Translations under genes and position numbers: made by a program
Origin: Candidatus Martarchaeota archaeon
Lineage (GTDB): Archaea > Micrarchaeota > Micrarchaeia > Micrarchaeales > Micrarchaeaceae
Assembly (NCBI GenBank): GCA_023485645.1
Contig: JAMCZM010000048.1
Location: 1-13,976, forward strand
Direction of reading: 5' to 3'
Length of the DNA: 13,976 nt
Shown here: positions 1 to 9,144 of the stretch, piece by piece
Layout of the letters: each line of letters opens with the position of its first letter
Position numbering within the stretch: position 1 is the first letter of the stretch
The notes under the pieces: model-generated
Databases searched by the model: none
What the model was told of the DNA's origin: nothing
Seen by the model: only the letters and a program-made list of their open reading frames with translations

Positions 1-450
1 CCCAAGAGGCGCAGAATAGAGCGAATTCTGATATGTTGAACTATTACATATGCCATTTGAATCAAAATAAATTTGATATTCCAATCCCGGGAGCATTATC
101 TGCTTTATGTTATCATATTCGCCATATGTTGGCGAGAGCTGCGCTGCCTCTCCTGTCGGGCCATTTGCAGACATTATACTTCCTGACATTATATTCATAT
201 AAACGATAACATTAGAATTTGCAGCGATTCCTTGAGATAAATTAAGCCACACAATAGTATTCTGCGCAGTATTTGTATTATTATTTTCAACCCATGCGTC
301 AATAAGATTTCCTGATGCAGAATTTGCTGTTGTAAATTCTACATTTGTCCATCCAGAATTTATATATGATGAATAATGATTGCTGTTTATATTTAGTAAT
401 TGTTGGAATGGCGCAACTGTTGGTATATTTTGAGAATTTGTAATCACAAT
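1..450 (-). repeat. Second copy of the DUF2341-like module, exactly 1344 bp from the first
   Basis: Positions 1-450 align with 1345-1794 at a constant offset of 1344 bp (448 codons), with no net indel. Bases 1-127 are identical to 1345-1471. From base 128 on, identity falls by eye to roughly three quarters. The copy is cut by the window edge, so further copies may lie outside. Confidence 0.9.
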
Positions 451-2367
451 TTTTACAGATAATTCAACGGTATTGACATTAACCACAACACTTACCGGCG
501 CACTTGTTGCCTGGTTCTGGGGATTTGCACTATCAGTTATCTGCAACTCGAATTGATACGTTCCAGTTGGTGTTGATGTTGTTGTAGTAAATAAATAATT
601 TTGTGATGATGCTCCACTTATTGGAGTAAATGAGGATGCACCAGGTGCCTCTTCAAGCCATTGGTAAGTATATGGAGATGTGCCACCAGTTGCAGAACCT
701 TTTAACTGTGCATTTTGACCCTGCATTATTGATGGAACTACAGCACTTGCAAATGATTCAAGTGAATATCCAATACTTGTTGATGGCATAACCCCATTTG
801 GTGGATATGCAGCATGGAAATAACTTCCATATTGATAACCTTCAGCGATATAGTAAGATTGCCCGTTATTCTGCTGGTTTATTGGAGAATAATCAAGTTC
901 TATTCTATAATCTCCAAGAGGTACAGACCCGGACCCAGTGCTTTGCCATAATCGTGGCCACGGATCCGTCCAATAAAATTGAGATATTAAATTATCAGGA
1001 TTTGATGTACCGCCAAGCCAATCAACACCATTACTCGTTGCAAATGAGGTTCCAAAACCAGATGACTGACTAGCCCACCACCAAGCACCAGTATTAAAAC
1101 CATATTTTGTAGAATTTGAATCAATCCACCCTATGGCCTTAAATAAAAGTGAATTATAACTTAAACCGCAAGTGGGTATTGGTGGATTAGGAAGCGATGT
1201 ACCGCCAGTATAACCGCATTGATAATTTAATAAAACATTAGGAGCAGGATTACCTTGAACATCCTGCGTTGTGCCGATTTCACTCGTGTTGAATATTGGT
1301 GTAGATGCAGTAAATGTACCACATCCATTTATTACAGTACCTTGCCCAAGAGGCGCAGAATAGAGCGAATTCTGATATGTTGAACTATTACATATGCCAT
1401 TTGAATCAAAATAAATTTGATATTCCAATCCCGGGAGCATTATCTGCTTTATGTTATCATATTCGCCATATATTGGTGATAGCTGCGCAGCCTCTCCAGT
1501 CGGGCCATTTGCAGACATTACATTGCTAGATATTATATTCATATATATAACAGTCTTGGAATTTGCGGCTATTCCGCCTGGCATACTTACCCACACAATT
1601 GTATTTGGCGCAGTATTTGATGCGCCAGATTCAACCCATGCATTTAGTACGCCTCCCCTTGCATTTGGTTCTGTTGTGAATACAACATTGGTCCAGTTTG
1701 GCAGTATATATGAGGAGTAATGATCACTTGCAATATTAAACATCTGCTGCCATGGGGCGGGAGTTGGTATGTTTTGAGAATTTGTTATAGTAAGTGGAAC
1801 TGATATAAATACTACGCTAAATAATAATTGGATCGATGCACTAGACAAGTTTACTATTGATGATGTTTGCGTTCCGGTAAATGTAAAATTTTTAGAACCT
1901 GCACATGTCTCAGACCGATTACCTAATGGACCTGCGCAGTAATTTCCAGCAATGCTAAAGGTTGTTGACTGCGTTGTACCAACCTGTGGAACGGAACTAA
2001 AATTAGCAACGCAAAAGAATGTTTCACCCTGTTTTAATAAACTAGGAGCGCAGTAGCCAGAGGTACTCTTTTGCTCTGCAAAAACGGCATTAAATGTACT
2101 TACATTTACGATTCCTATCTGAGTATCAACACCCTCTATATATAATGAGCTTCCTTTTCCAGATATGCTATTGGAATTAAAGAGCGCTGTAGCGCAGGAA
2201 AACCCAGAAAAAAACTGGCACTGTGTTGGATACGTAGATTTTGGTATTGATGAATATATAAAAAGTATCGCAATCGCAACAGCAATTGCGAGAAACACGA
2301 ATGCATATGTAGATATGAACTCTACAGCACTCTGTGCATTAATATTTTTACGTTGTTTATAATCCAA
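1..2367 (-). CDS. Pilin-signal surface adhesin with repeated DUF2341-like modules (3' part missing)
   Basis: The minus-strand frame is open from a stop at 2394-2392 to the left edge, so at least 789 residues are present and the C-terminus lies outside. No in-frame ATG precedes the hydrophobic segment. I chose TTG at 2367, giving MDYKQRKNINA|QSAVEF followed by a hydrophobic helix (about 17-38). This is a class III archaeal signal peptide: basic n-region, predicted cleavage before Gln12, Glu at +5. Residues about 43-190 form a Cys-containing pilin-like head. Residues 190-316 and 638-766 are two DUF2341-like modules (ITNSQNIPT...NTIVW...MSANGPTGEAA). Between them lie a Trp/Tyr/Gly-rich region and an Ig/PKD-like domain (about 537-629, SATGGTSPYTYQW, GTYQFELQITD). 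Asn-x-Ser/Thr sequons are frequent. It is probably a cell-surface adhesin or minor pilin exported and processed by a prepilin peptidase. Its ligand is unknown. It is divergent from ksgA. Confidence 0.8.
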   Translation of the reverse strand, partial: MDYKQRKNINAQSAVEFISTYAFVFLAIAVAIAILFIYSSIPKSTYPTQCQFFSGFSCATALFNSNSISGKGSSLYIEGVDTQIGIVNVSTFNAVFAEQKSTSGYCAPSLLKQGETFFCVANFSSVPQVGTTQSTTFSIAGNYCAGPLGNRSETCAGSKNFTFTGTQTSSIVNLSSASIQLLFSVVFISVPLTITNSQNIPTPAPWQQMFNIASDHYSSYILPNWTNVVFTTEPNARGGVLNAWVESGASNTAPNTIVWVSMPGGIAANSKTVIYMNIISSNVMSANGPTGEAAQLSPIYGEYDNIKQIMLPGLEYQIYFDSNGICNSSTYQNSLYSAPLGQGTVINGCGTFTASTPIFNTSEIGTTQDVQGNPAPNVLLNYQCGYTGGTSLPNPPIPTCGLSYNSLLFKAIGWIDSNSTKYGFNTGAWWWASQSSGFGTSFATSNGVDWLGGTSNPDNLISQFYWTDPWPRLWQSTGSGSVPLGDYRIELDYSPINQQNNGQSYYIAEGYQYGSYFHAAYPPNGVMPSTSIGYSLESFASAVVPSIMQGQNAQLKGSATGGTSPYTYQWLEEAPGASSFTPISGASSQNYLFTTTTSTPTGTYQFELQITDSANPQNQATSAPVSVVVNVNTVELSVKIVITNSQNIPTVAPFQQLLNINSNHYSSYINSGWTNVEFTTANSASGNLIDAWVENNNTNTAQNTIVWLNLSQGIAANSNVIVYMNIMSGSIMSANGPTGEAAQLSPTYGEYDNIKQIMLPGLEYQIYFDSNGICNSSTYQNSLYSAPLG
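1345..1794 (-). repeat. First copy of the DUF2341-like module
   Basis: This is the partner of the copy at 1-450, within the same reading frame. It encodes the segment from ITNSQNIPT through the block beginning GLEYQIYFDSNGIC, and the latter block is identical at every base, third codon positions included, to the other copy. Upstream of the repeat, the protein continues into the unique pilin-like head. Confidence 0.9.
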
Positions 2368-2412
2368 TAAAACCAACCGATACGCAACAATCTAACTGTT
2401 TTATCAAATGCT

Positions 2413-2428
2413 GGTTAAAAATAAATAG
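2413..2428 (-). promoter_or_regulatory. Possible TATA element of the pilin-signal adhesin gene
   Basis: Read on the minus strand, this is CTATTTATTTTTAACC. A start about 26 nt downstream would give a leader of roughly 30 nt before the TTG at 2367. The region is AT-rich, so the match could be chance. Confidence 0.25.
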
Positions 2429-2529
2429 TTATTGTTTATCTTTTGTAATTAATACTAATGTGCAATGCTTACTCAAAATATATTTAATTTATATTTAATA
2501 GATAGTTAGAAATAAATTAGGATAAGAAT

Positions 2530-2540
2530 ATTATAAATTA
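2530..2540 (+). promoter_or_regulatory. TATA box of ksgA, predicting a leaderless transcript
   Basis: ATTATAAATTA is centred about 26 nt before the ATG at 2561, the usual archaeal TATA-to-start distance. The transcript would then begin at the start codon. No Shine-Dalgarno sequence is seen, which fits a leaderless message and supports the first of the two candidate ATGs (2561 rather than 2567). Confidence 0.5.
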
Positions 2541-2560
2541 AGCATTACGTAATTGATCAT

Positions 2561-3352
2561 ATGGCAATGTATAATGGTATTAGGCCAATAAAAAAGCTTG
2601 GGCAGAACTTTTTAGTATGCGAGCATATAGCGGAGCTTGAATCAGATTTTAGCAAAGATAAAAAGGTTATAGAGATAGGCCCTGGTATGGGCATGCTAAC
2701 AGAAAAGTTATGTAAAAAGGCAAATAGCGTGCTCGCAGTTGAGTATGATAAGCGGTTATATGAATTGCTAATTGAGAAACTTAATTATAAAAACTTAAAA
2801 TTGATAAATGATAATTTCTTTAGGCTCAATAAAAGCGCATTTTTAGGCTATAATATGCTTATAGCAAATATACCATATAATTTATCATCAAAGACTATAG
2901 GCTGGATAATAGAGATGCGACTTGATGCGATTTTATGCATGCAAAAAGAATTGGTTGAACATATGCTTGCAAACGTATCAACAAACAAGTATTCGAAGCT
3001 AAGCGTCATATCAAAGCTAATGCTAAATGTAGGATATATAGAGAAAGTGCCCGCCGAATGCTTTTACCCTAAACCAAATGTTGACTCTGTTATTGTTTAC
3101 ATAAAGCCAAAAGAAATACATATAGAAAAAAATATTATGCATGTAATATCATGCATTATGGAACATAAGAAAAAGACATTGCGCAATGCGATCATCGATT
3201 CTTCCAAAAATTTGGGTATTGATAAAAAAAGTGCAATGGCAATTGCAGAACAATTGGATGATAAAAGCACGCGGGTTTTTGATATTGCGCCAAATGAGCT
3301 TCTTAATATATCTAAAAAAATAAGCACAGCATTAGAAAAACTACATAAATAA
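2561..3352 (+). CDS. ksgA: 16S rRNA adenine-N6 dimethyltransferase (KsgA/Dim1)
   Basis: This enzyme transfers four methyl groups from S-adenosylmethionine to two adjacent adenines in the 3' terminal hairpin of 16S rRNA, late in small-subunit assembly in the cytoplasm. At 263 residues it has the family's normal length. Visible motifs are GQNFL (14-18), the SAM-binding loop E38-I-G-P-G-M-G44, acidic Glu61 after strand 2, the catalytic NIPY (103-106) followed by NLSS, MQKE (127-130), and FYPKPNVDS (168-176). The C-terminal helical domain is complete. It stands alone: divergent from the adhesin gene and separated by 232 bp from the giant gene downstream. ATG at 2561 is preferred because the TATA box fits a leaderless start there. 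Confidence 0.95.
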   Translation: MAMYNGIRPIKKLGQNFLVCEHIAELESDFSKDKKVIEIGPGMGMLTEKLCKKANSVLAVEYDKRLYELLIEKLNYKNLKLINDNFFRLNKSAFLGYNMLIANIPYNLSSKTIGWIIEMRLDAILCMQKELVEHMLANVSTNKYSKLSVISKLMLNVGYIEKVPAECFYPKPNVDSVIVYIKPKEIHIEKNIMHVISCIMEHKKKTLRNAIIDSSKNLGIDKKSAMAIAEQLDDKSTRVFDIAPNELLNISKKISTALEKLHK

Positions 3353-3371
3353 AGACGTAACATGCCACCTT

Positions 3372-3389
3372 ATTAAAAAATATTTTAAT
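3372..3389 (+). terminator. Possible terminator after ksgA
   Basis: ATTAAAA and TTTTAAT (3372-3378, 3383-3389) form a short AT-only inverted repeat about 20 nt past the ksgA stop, followed by a pyrimidine-rich run. This is weak evidence in such AT-rich DNA. Confidence 0.25.
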
Positions 3390-3413
3390 CTTCTTATTAG
3401 TAATTATAACTAT

Positions 3414-3432
3414 TGTGCATTAGTAATGCACA
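3414..3432. promoter_or_regulatory. Perfect 19-bp inverted repeat between ksgA and the giant surface gene
   Basis: TGTGCATTA-G-TAATGCACA has two perfect 9-bp arms around one base. A one-base centre cannot form a normal RNA loop, so a dimeric DNA-binding protein site is more likely than a hairpin. It lies about 170 bp before the giant gene's start, which is far upstream of its proposed TATA box. Function not shown. Confidence 0.45.
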
Positions 3433-3554
3433 CTTGCAGGATATTTTAATAACATTTGAGTTTTTACTATTTTAAAAATTTTGGATATAAATTGCGCGCC
3501 TCTGCAAGAATAATCAGATATTATTTATATCTATCAATCTATCATATTACTATT

Positions 3555-3563
3555 GTATAAACA
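3555..3563 (+). promoter_or_regulatory. Possible TATA box of the giant surface protein operon
   Basis: GTATAAACA is centred about 26 nt before the TTG at 3585 and just before the GTG at 3588, so the transcript would begin at or beside the start codon. A second AT-rich element (TTATTTATATC, about 3520-3530) is an alternative. Confidence 0.35.
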
Positions 3564-3584
3564 ATGTATTATTAATTAGTATAT

Positions 3585-6500
3585 TTGGTGCATATTTTGG
3601 TTGATAAACATTACGCATTTTTTATTCTTATTGCCCTTTTAGCATTACTTCTTCTTAATAATGCGTTTGCATCAGGTACTTCAAATCTTGGAGGGGGCAT
3701 TGCTGGCGGCAGTAATGGCTATTGCGTAAATGCGCAAGGATATGCAGGATTTTGCGGACTTGCGGCCGTTAGCACATTTGATACACAATACCAGGGATAT
3801 GCCGGAAATGGGCAGATAGTAAAGGTGGCAGCGCCAGTATCTTTGCCAATGCCAGTAACACCGATAATACAGGCATACGATAATAATTATGCGCAATCAC
3901 TTATAACCTGCCCTGTAAACCCAAATCCTCAAAATACATCAGAGTATTTTATCTCAAATAGAAATTCGTATGTTGGGGGCGATAGATGCCTTGCAAGCCT
4001 TATACCATTGCCAACCGCCGTAATGCTAATAACATCGGTAGTATGGGGCGTTCCTGGAGAGATCTCAAATATGGCAAATATACCACAGCAGGAACTTGAT
4101 GTATATAAACAGATAGAGGGCAGCGTTGCTGCAGCAGAAACATCCGCAGGCACAACATCGATGGGTTCGTTTTTGGGATTTGGCTATTTTGAGAAAGGAT
4201 GCGGCTATCTTTGCGTGATAGTTTCGACTCCTGCATCTGCCGTAACACAATACTACATAGTCAATATAGGAAATGCAAACATACAAAATATCGCATATTC
4301 TGGAGAATCCAATATACAAGGAAGCAGCTATAATATATCAAACGGATATAATACGCAATCATATATATTCCAGCAGTTCCCATCCTCAACACAAAAAGGA
4401 GTATGGAGCTGGAATGCAAATTTTGCCGATCTGAGCAATGCCAATCTCAAAGATTTGTCCTCAACAAAAAGCATAAACAACCTTATATTCTACACCTATA
4501 GCATGTTATATGTCCCACCATATGAATATTACTATTGGTTTTGCAAATATACGTATGACTATAAAGTAACAGCAAACATAAATTACATACACAATGCAAA
4601 TGTAACAATACCACTCTCCAAAATGACTTCACAAACGACAAATTATGGAAGCGTAGGAGGGCTAAATATGCCATATACGCAGACAATAACAAATGGGCCA
4701 GCATGCAGCGGCTCTGTTAGTTTTGGTGGTGAATGTCCATTTAGTTCACCAACATGTCCAAACCTTTTATATAGAGGCGGCACTGTAGTTACTTGCACTG
4801 GAAATACGGGAACAGATGGCCTTGTAATAAATGGGGGAAAATTCTATTTAGTATCTACAGGTGGAGGCACATTAAATTATAATGGAAAATCTTATTACAA
4901 TCTTAACGTCTATAGTGCGAACGCCCAAATAAACGGGGATGTATGTCGCATATATAATTGCAGAATATTTTATAATGAGATATTCTTTTACCCTACAAAT
5001 CCTGGCCCAGTAGGAGCGAATTGTGGTGGAGGATTCAGATTCTATTATAATAATAAATACTGGTGCTCAGCGTCGAGTGGAGGTGGTGGACAGACGGGCA
5101 TACCAATACCAATAGTATTTGGCACAAACATAAAATATTACTGGATAGCATATAGAATATGCACGAATTTTGATTATAGCTGCACATATTCTATGGGATA
5201 TTTAACTCTGCCCCAATGGACCAATACTACCATAGTGCCATATCTCACAGATAACATAAGTTTACCTTCAACATACAGCGACATAAACAATCAATTGACA
5301 TTTTTGAATAATTCGTATGATATATACAGCCCACATAATTTCTTAGACCCGGGCAATTATCTAGATCCATATCCTATATACACAGACTCGCAGTTATTGT
5401 TTAATTATAACGGAACGCTTGCCGAATTGCCATTAAATTTCACATCATTTAATAACTCTAATTTCAATTCACTATCTAACATACCTAAAAATACGCTTAT
5501 GACAACCATAACAAGTGGAAGTGCGGCTGGGCTTGGAGCTGGGCAGTCATTTGCAAATTTCCAAACGGACGGAGGTTATCTTTTTGGCAGCATAAAGAAT
5601 CCGAACTTCATAACAGCCTCGCCAAATGATTACATATATGTATTAAACTACTCATACCAATGCGGCATTTTCTGCATACACAAAACAACAAATGCAAATC
5701 TCTATATATTAAGACTAATACCAAATGGAGATTTCAATATGACAAATGCGCAACCAGACACGCTCCCATCCTCTAGTTCACCAAATTATCAAACATCATT
5801 AAACAACTGGAAAATGGAATGGGAGACATACTGGAATAACTCGATAGTTGTACAGTCAAGCAACTTATATATTATAGGGGGTTCCACATTATCGACAGTA
5901 AATAGCGGCGCATTCGGATACACAACAGGATTTTGGAGCTGGCTATTAGGAAGCAGCAGTGCAAAAGGTACATTTAGCTTTTTGCCAACCGCCCTAACAA
6001 CAGATTATTCAGGAGACCTATTTATCGAAGGAAAACAGCAACCTACACAGACATTAGTTATAGGAAGAAGAAATGCAAATGGAGATACTACAGAAAATGT
6101 AATAACTACCCCAAGTGGATACCAGGCATCAAATGAATTTACAGCATCGCCAGGGGGACAATATCTATTTTTAGCAAACATAAAATATGGAAATATCTCA
6201 ATATTTAATGGCGCAAATCTAACGTTCACGGGAAATATACCATTATCCTATTCGACACCTCAGAATAATTTAAATATAGCTGCATATTTGGCAAAAGGCG
6301 GTCCATATGGAAGCGCAACTGTTGCAGGCACATATTACACATCAAAAGCGGTAAATGACATTGCAGCATACCATCATCCGATATCAATATTTGAATCAGA
6401 CGGAGTATTATATGTATTAGATAACTGGAGTTTTACAGTTACAACAAGCGATGGACAGACGGAGAATTCAAAGATGCTGATTTTGAGAGCATTCTCAGGA

Positions 6501-9143
6501 AACGGCATAGAAATACCAATAGACTCATTTAATATTAATGATCTACTTGGGACAACAACAGGAGTGGCGCCAAGTGGGGCTGAGTTATCAGGCATAAATT
6601 TCCCACCATATGGATGGGTGATATCAGCAAACATATCTGTTGGAAATAACAAGTACATTACATATTGCGCAGTGGGAGGAAGTAATGGCTGCACGTATAC
6701 ACCTATAACATTACCAGTACATGCTGGCATATCAACATACCCGCAAGCTAGAGTTAGAGGCAATAATGGATATCAGCCAATTGGTCCATTAGTCTTTAAT
6801 GTAAACCCAAACATAGGGCAGATAGGCCCAAGTGTTAGCACCAATTTAGGTGAAACAAATATAACTATGAGCTCGAATTATAACAATACAGCGTATCTAA
6901 CAGCAAATGTACTCCCCATAACAGGGTATGATATTCCAGGTGGAGGCCTTCCCGAAAGCGCATGGAAGGAGCTATTAGTATTGAACCTAAACGTATTCAA
7001 CTATACCGCGGTTCAAAATATGCAAAATGATTCTTATATATGTTATATAAGCCAAAATAGTTCCGCTTATCCAGATTCACCATGTATAGAACCACGTGCA
7101 GGAGGTGATCTGCAACATTTACTTAATAATATAACTGGTCCAATTTTGGGTATTCCAAGCCCGATAGGATATATAGAAGGGCAGGGATCGCCGCAGCGCT
7201 TTTTGAATCTGCCAAATATTATATCACTTCTAATACCAACTAATATACAGGGAAATAGCGCCCAAAATTCCGCAAACGCGCAGTCTACAACATCGAATGG
7301 ATGTGCAACAATATATGGAAAACAGCAATGCCTTACAACAAGTGAACAAAACATATTATCACAGGCAAATCCTTCAACAAAACAGACTGCGAGCAGCATT
7401 CAACGCGAATACCTAAATAGCACAATACAGGGCTATTTCTTAGTTCCATATAACATATCATATACATTAAAGCAGCAATGGAGTCCGTCAACATTAACAG
7501 GGCAGCCTGAAGGGGATCCGCCACCAGTAGGAGGCGCGGCATGCATCTATAACTTCCCAAGCGATCCTAATACGCAGACAACGGTAACATTTGGGTATCA
7601 GGGCATAACCCCAACATCAAGCAATCTAAATGAGAGTATTGAGGGAGGACCTATATATCTGCAATCGATATCATCCTCAAAGCAGCTATATGTTCCAAAT
7701 GTATCAGATGTAGGATTATTTGTAACGCCAAACTTTGGATATAATTTATTATCAGATAGGCTATTTGGAGAGATATATATAAACCAGAGCGTAGGACCCC
7801 AAGGTAATCACTTATTTAATATAATACCACAGGTAATAAACCAAAGTCATATCTTTAACTACATATTAAACACATTCGTCCAGGTAGGGGCCATTCTTCC
7901 AACAGGAGTGCAATCAGTTGCCGCATATGAAACAGAAACGGCGGTGCCAATAACTCCACCTACAGTAAATCAGCAGAGTATAACAGGCTACTTCCTGCCA
8001 AGCTATTATAGCGGAAATAATAAATTGATATATTCAAATAGCCCAATTAATGGAAATGATATATCATTGCCAGAATTGTTTAGCACGTTCCAAAAGGAGA
8101 ATTACATTTATAATTTAACATTAAATCTAACTGGAAACAATAATGTGCTTGGATATAATAGGTTGGTATATGTATTTGTTGATAGGTTTAATAACTATAT
8201 ATTTACGCCAATAGATATGGATATAGGAAACGTAACTACAATAACAATTCAAAATAGCACCAGCGTAAACGCACTCAATCCAAACGAAACATCAATTACA
8301 ATAAATGGTATTGCGGGTTACTACTCTAATATATTTAACAATAATCCATCCCCTCTGCCCGCAGGATCAAATATATATTTGTATTATCAGAAAAACATAA
8401 ATTATTATTCTAGTTCAACATTTGGATTGTTATCTGCACTAGCACAATATAACCAATTATGCGCATTTGGTAATAATCCAAGCCAGTGCACGCTTGCAAA
8501 CCCATTGAATGCAACACAAACGGTACTATCTTTTGGAAGTCCGCAATACAATACCGTTACATTCCATACACAATATAATTCGATAAATGAGTGTTCACCA
8601 GAGCCAGATAGCCTAATTAGCACAAATTATATTAATTCATTAAAGGAATGCAACATTTATGGAAGTTATGGCCTGCCGATGACAGGAGTGACCGCTCAGG
8701 GTAATACTGAATATTGCGTACCAAATTTTGCTAACGGAACAGGAACATTAACCTCACAATTAGGACTAATAGGTATAGCCCAAACAAATACAATAGGAGC
8801 ATTTAGTTATCAGTTTAATGTATGTGGTACAGGCGAGGGATCTGTTATAGCGCAGTATTATGGAGCTCCATATCCGCAGCCTCAACCATTCGAACAGCAA
8901 AATCTTGCCAATACACAAACCTTTGGAACCGCAATAAACCCCTCGCTTATTGGATTCCCATCAGAAGAGTATAGTTATACTTACTTCCCAAATGAGAGTG
9001 TATCAGAATTCCCTGTAGGTAATTTTGTACTCGCATTCGGAAACATAGAATTGCCCTTAATGATAATTATAGTGATGGCAATTATAATAGTAAAATATAA
9101 ACTTGAATTAAATCAGAACATTAATACGAAAAAAAGAAAATAG
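3585..9143 (+). CDS. Giant secreted surface protein with C-terminal membrane anchor
   Basis: This 1852-residue protein is not recognised as a named family. Residues about 9-29 form a Sec signal peptide (DKHYAFFILIALLALLLL, then AFA-SG as a likely cleavage site). The body is rich in Asn, Ser, Thr, Gly and Tyr, with many Asn-x-Ser/Thr sequons and scattered Cys. A Gly- and Cys-rich segment lies around 375-520. Between about 640 and 1000, spaced motifs such as GGYLFGSI, SNLYIIGG, SGDLFIEG, GQYLFLANI and GVLYVLDN look like beta-propeller blades. A single hydrophobic helix (about 1822-1840) and a basic tail ending KKRK anchor it with the bulk outside the cell. It could be an S-layer-like or host-contact protein; that is inference. 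No in-frame ATG exists near the start: TTG 3585, GTG 3588 and TTG 3597 are candidates. The next gene begins one base after the stop. Confidence 0.85.
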   Translation: MVHILVDKHYAFFILIALLALLLLNNAFASGTSNLGGGIAGGSNGYCVNAQGYAGFCGLAAVSTFDTQYQGYAGNGQIVKVAAPVSLPMPVTPIIQAYDNNYAQSLITCPVNPNPQNTSEYFISNRNSYVGGDRCLASLIPLPTAVMLITSVVWGVPGEISNMANIPQQELDVYKQIEGSVAAAETSAGTTSMGSFLGFGYFEKGCGYLCVIVSTPASAVTQYYIVNIGNANIQNIAYSGESNIQGSSYNISNGYNTQSYIFQQFPSSTQKGVWSWNANFADLSNANLKDLSSTKSINNLIFYTYSMLYVPPYEYYYWFCKYTYDYKVTANINYIHNANVTIPLSKMTSQTTNYGSVGGLNMPYTQTITNGPACSGSVSFGGECPFSSPTCPNLLYRGGTVVTCTGNTGTDGLVINGGKFYLVSTGGGTLNYNGKSYYNLNVYSANAQINGDVCRIYNCRIFYNEIFFYPTNPGPVGANCGGGFRFYYNNKYWCSASSGGGGQTGIPIPIVFGTNIKYYWIAYRICTNFDYSCTYSMGYLTLPQWTNTTIVPYLTDNISLPSTYSDINNQLTFLNNSYDIYSPHNFLDPGNYLDPYPIYTDSQLLFNYNGTLAELPLNFTSFNNSNFNSLSNIPKNTLMTTITSGSAAGLGAGQSFANFQTDGGYLFGSIKNPNFITASPNDYIYVLNYSYQCGIFCIHKTTNANLYILRLIPNGDFNMTNAQPDTLPSSSSPNYQTSLNNWKMEWETYWNNSIVVQSSNLYIIGGSTLSTVNSGAFGYTTGFWSWLLGSSSAKGTFSFLPTALTTDYSGDLFIEGKQQPTQTLVIGRRNANGDTTENVITTPSGYQASNEFTASPGGQYLFLANIKYGNISIFNGANLTFTGNIPLSYSTPQNNLNIAAYLAKGGPYGSATVAGTYYTSKAVNDIAAYHHPISIFESDGVLYVLDNWSFTVTTSDGQTENSKMLILRAFSGNGIEIPIDSFNINDLLGTTTGVAPSGAELSGINFPPYGWVISANISVGNNKYITYCAVGGSNGCTYTPITLPVHAGISTYPQARVRGNNGYQPIGPLVFNVNPNIGQIGPSVSTNLGETNITMSSNYNNTAYLTANVLPITGYDIPGGGLPESAWKELLVLNLNVFNYTAVQNMQNDSYICYISQNSSAYPDSPCIEPRAGGDLQHLLNNITGPILGIPSPIGYIEGQGSPQRFLNLPNIISLLIPTNIQGNSAQNSANAQSTTSNGCATIYGKQQCLTTSEQNILSQANPSTKQTASSIQREYLNSTIQGYFLVPYNISYTLKQQWSPSTLTGQPEGDPPPVGGAACIYNFPSDPNTQTTVTFGYQGITPTSSNLNESIEGGPIYLQSISSSKQLYVPNVSDVGLFVTPNFGYNLLSDRLFGEIYINQSVGPQGNHLFNIIPQVINQSHIFNYILNTFVQVGAILPTGVQSVAAYETETAVPITPPTVNQQSITGYFLPSYYSGNNKLIYSNSPINGNDISLPELFSTFQKENYIYNLTLNLTGNNNVLGYNRLVYVFVDRFNNYIFTPIDMDIGNVTTITIQNSTSVNALNPNETSITINGIAGYYSNIFNNNPSPLPAGSNIYLYYQKNINYYSSSTFGLLSALAQYNQLCAFGNNPSQCTLANPLNATQTVLSFGSPQYNTVTFHTQYNSINECSPEPDSLISTNYINSLKECNIYGSYGLPMTGVTAQGNTEYCVPNFANGTGTLTSQLGLIGIAQTNTIGAFSYQFNVCGTGEGSVIAQYYGAPYPQPQPFEQQNLANTQTFGTAINPSLIGFPSEEYSYTYFPNESVSEFPVGNFVLAFGNIELPLMIIIVMAIIIVKYKLELNQNINTKKRK

Positions 9144-9144
9144 G

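Noticed and set aside
798..2362. Several plus-strand ORFs of 65-91 codons in 798-2362
   Set aside because: They lie opposite the long open minus-strand adhesin frame, which has a signal peptide and domain structure. Their translations look like antisense shadows.
3681..8623. Minus-strand ORFs within the giant gene
   Set aside because: All are antisense to a continuous 1852-codon frame with signal peptide and anchor. None has a recognisable domain.
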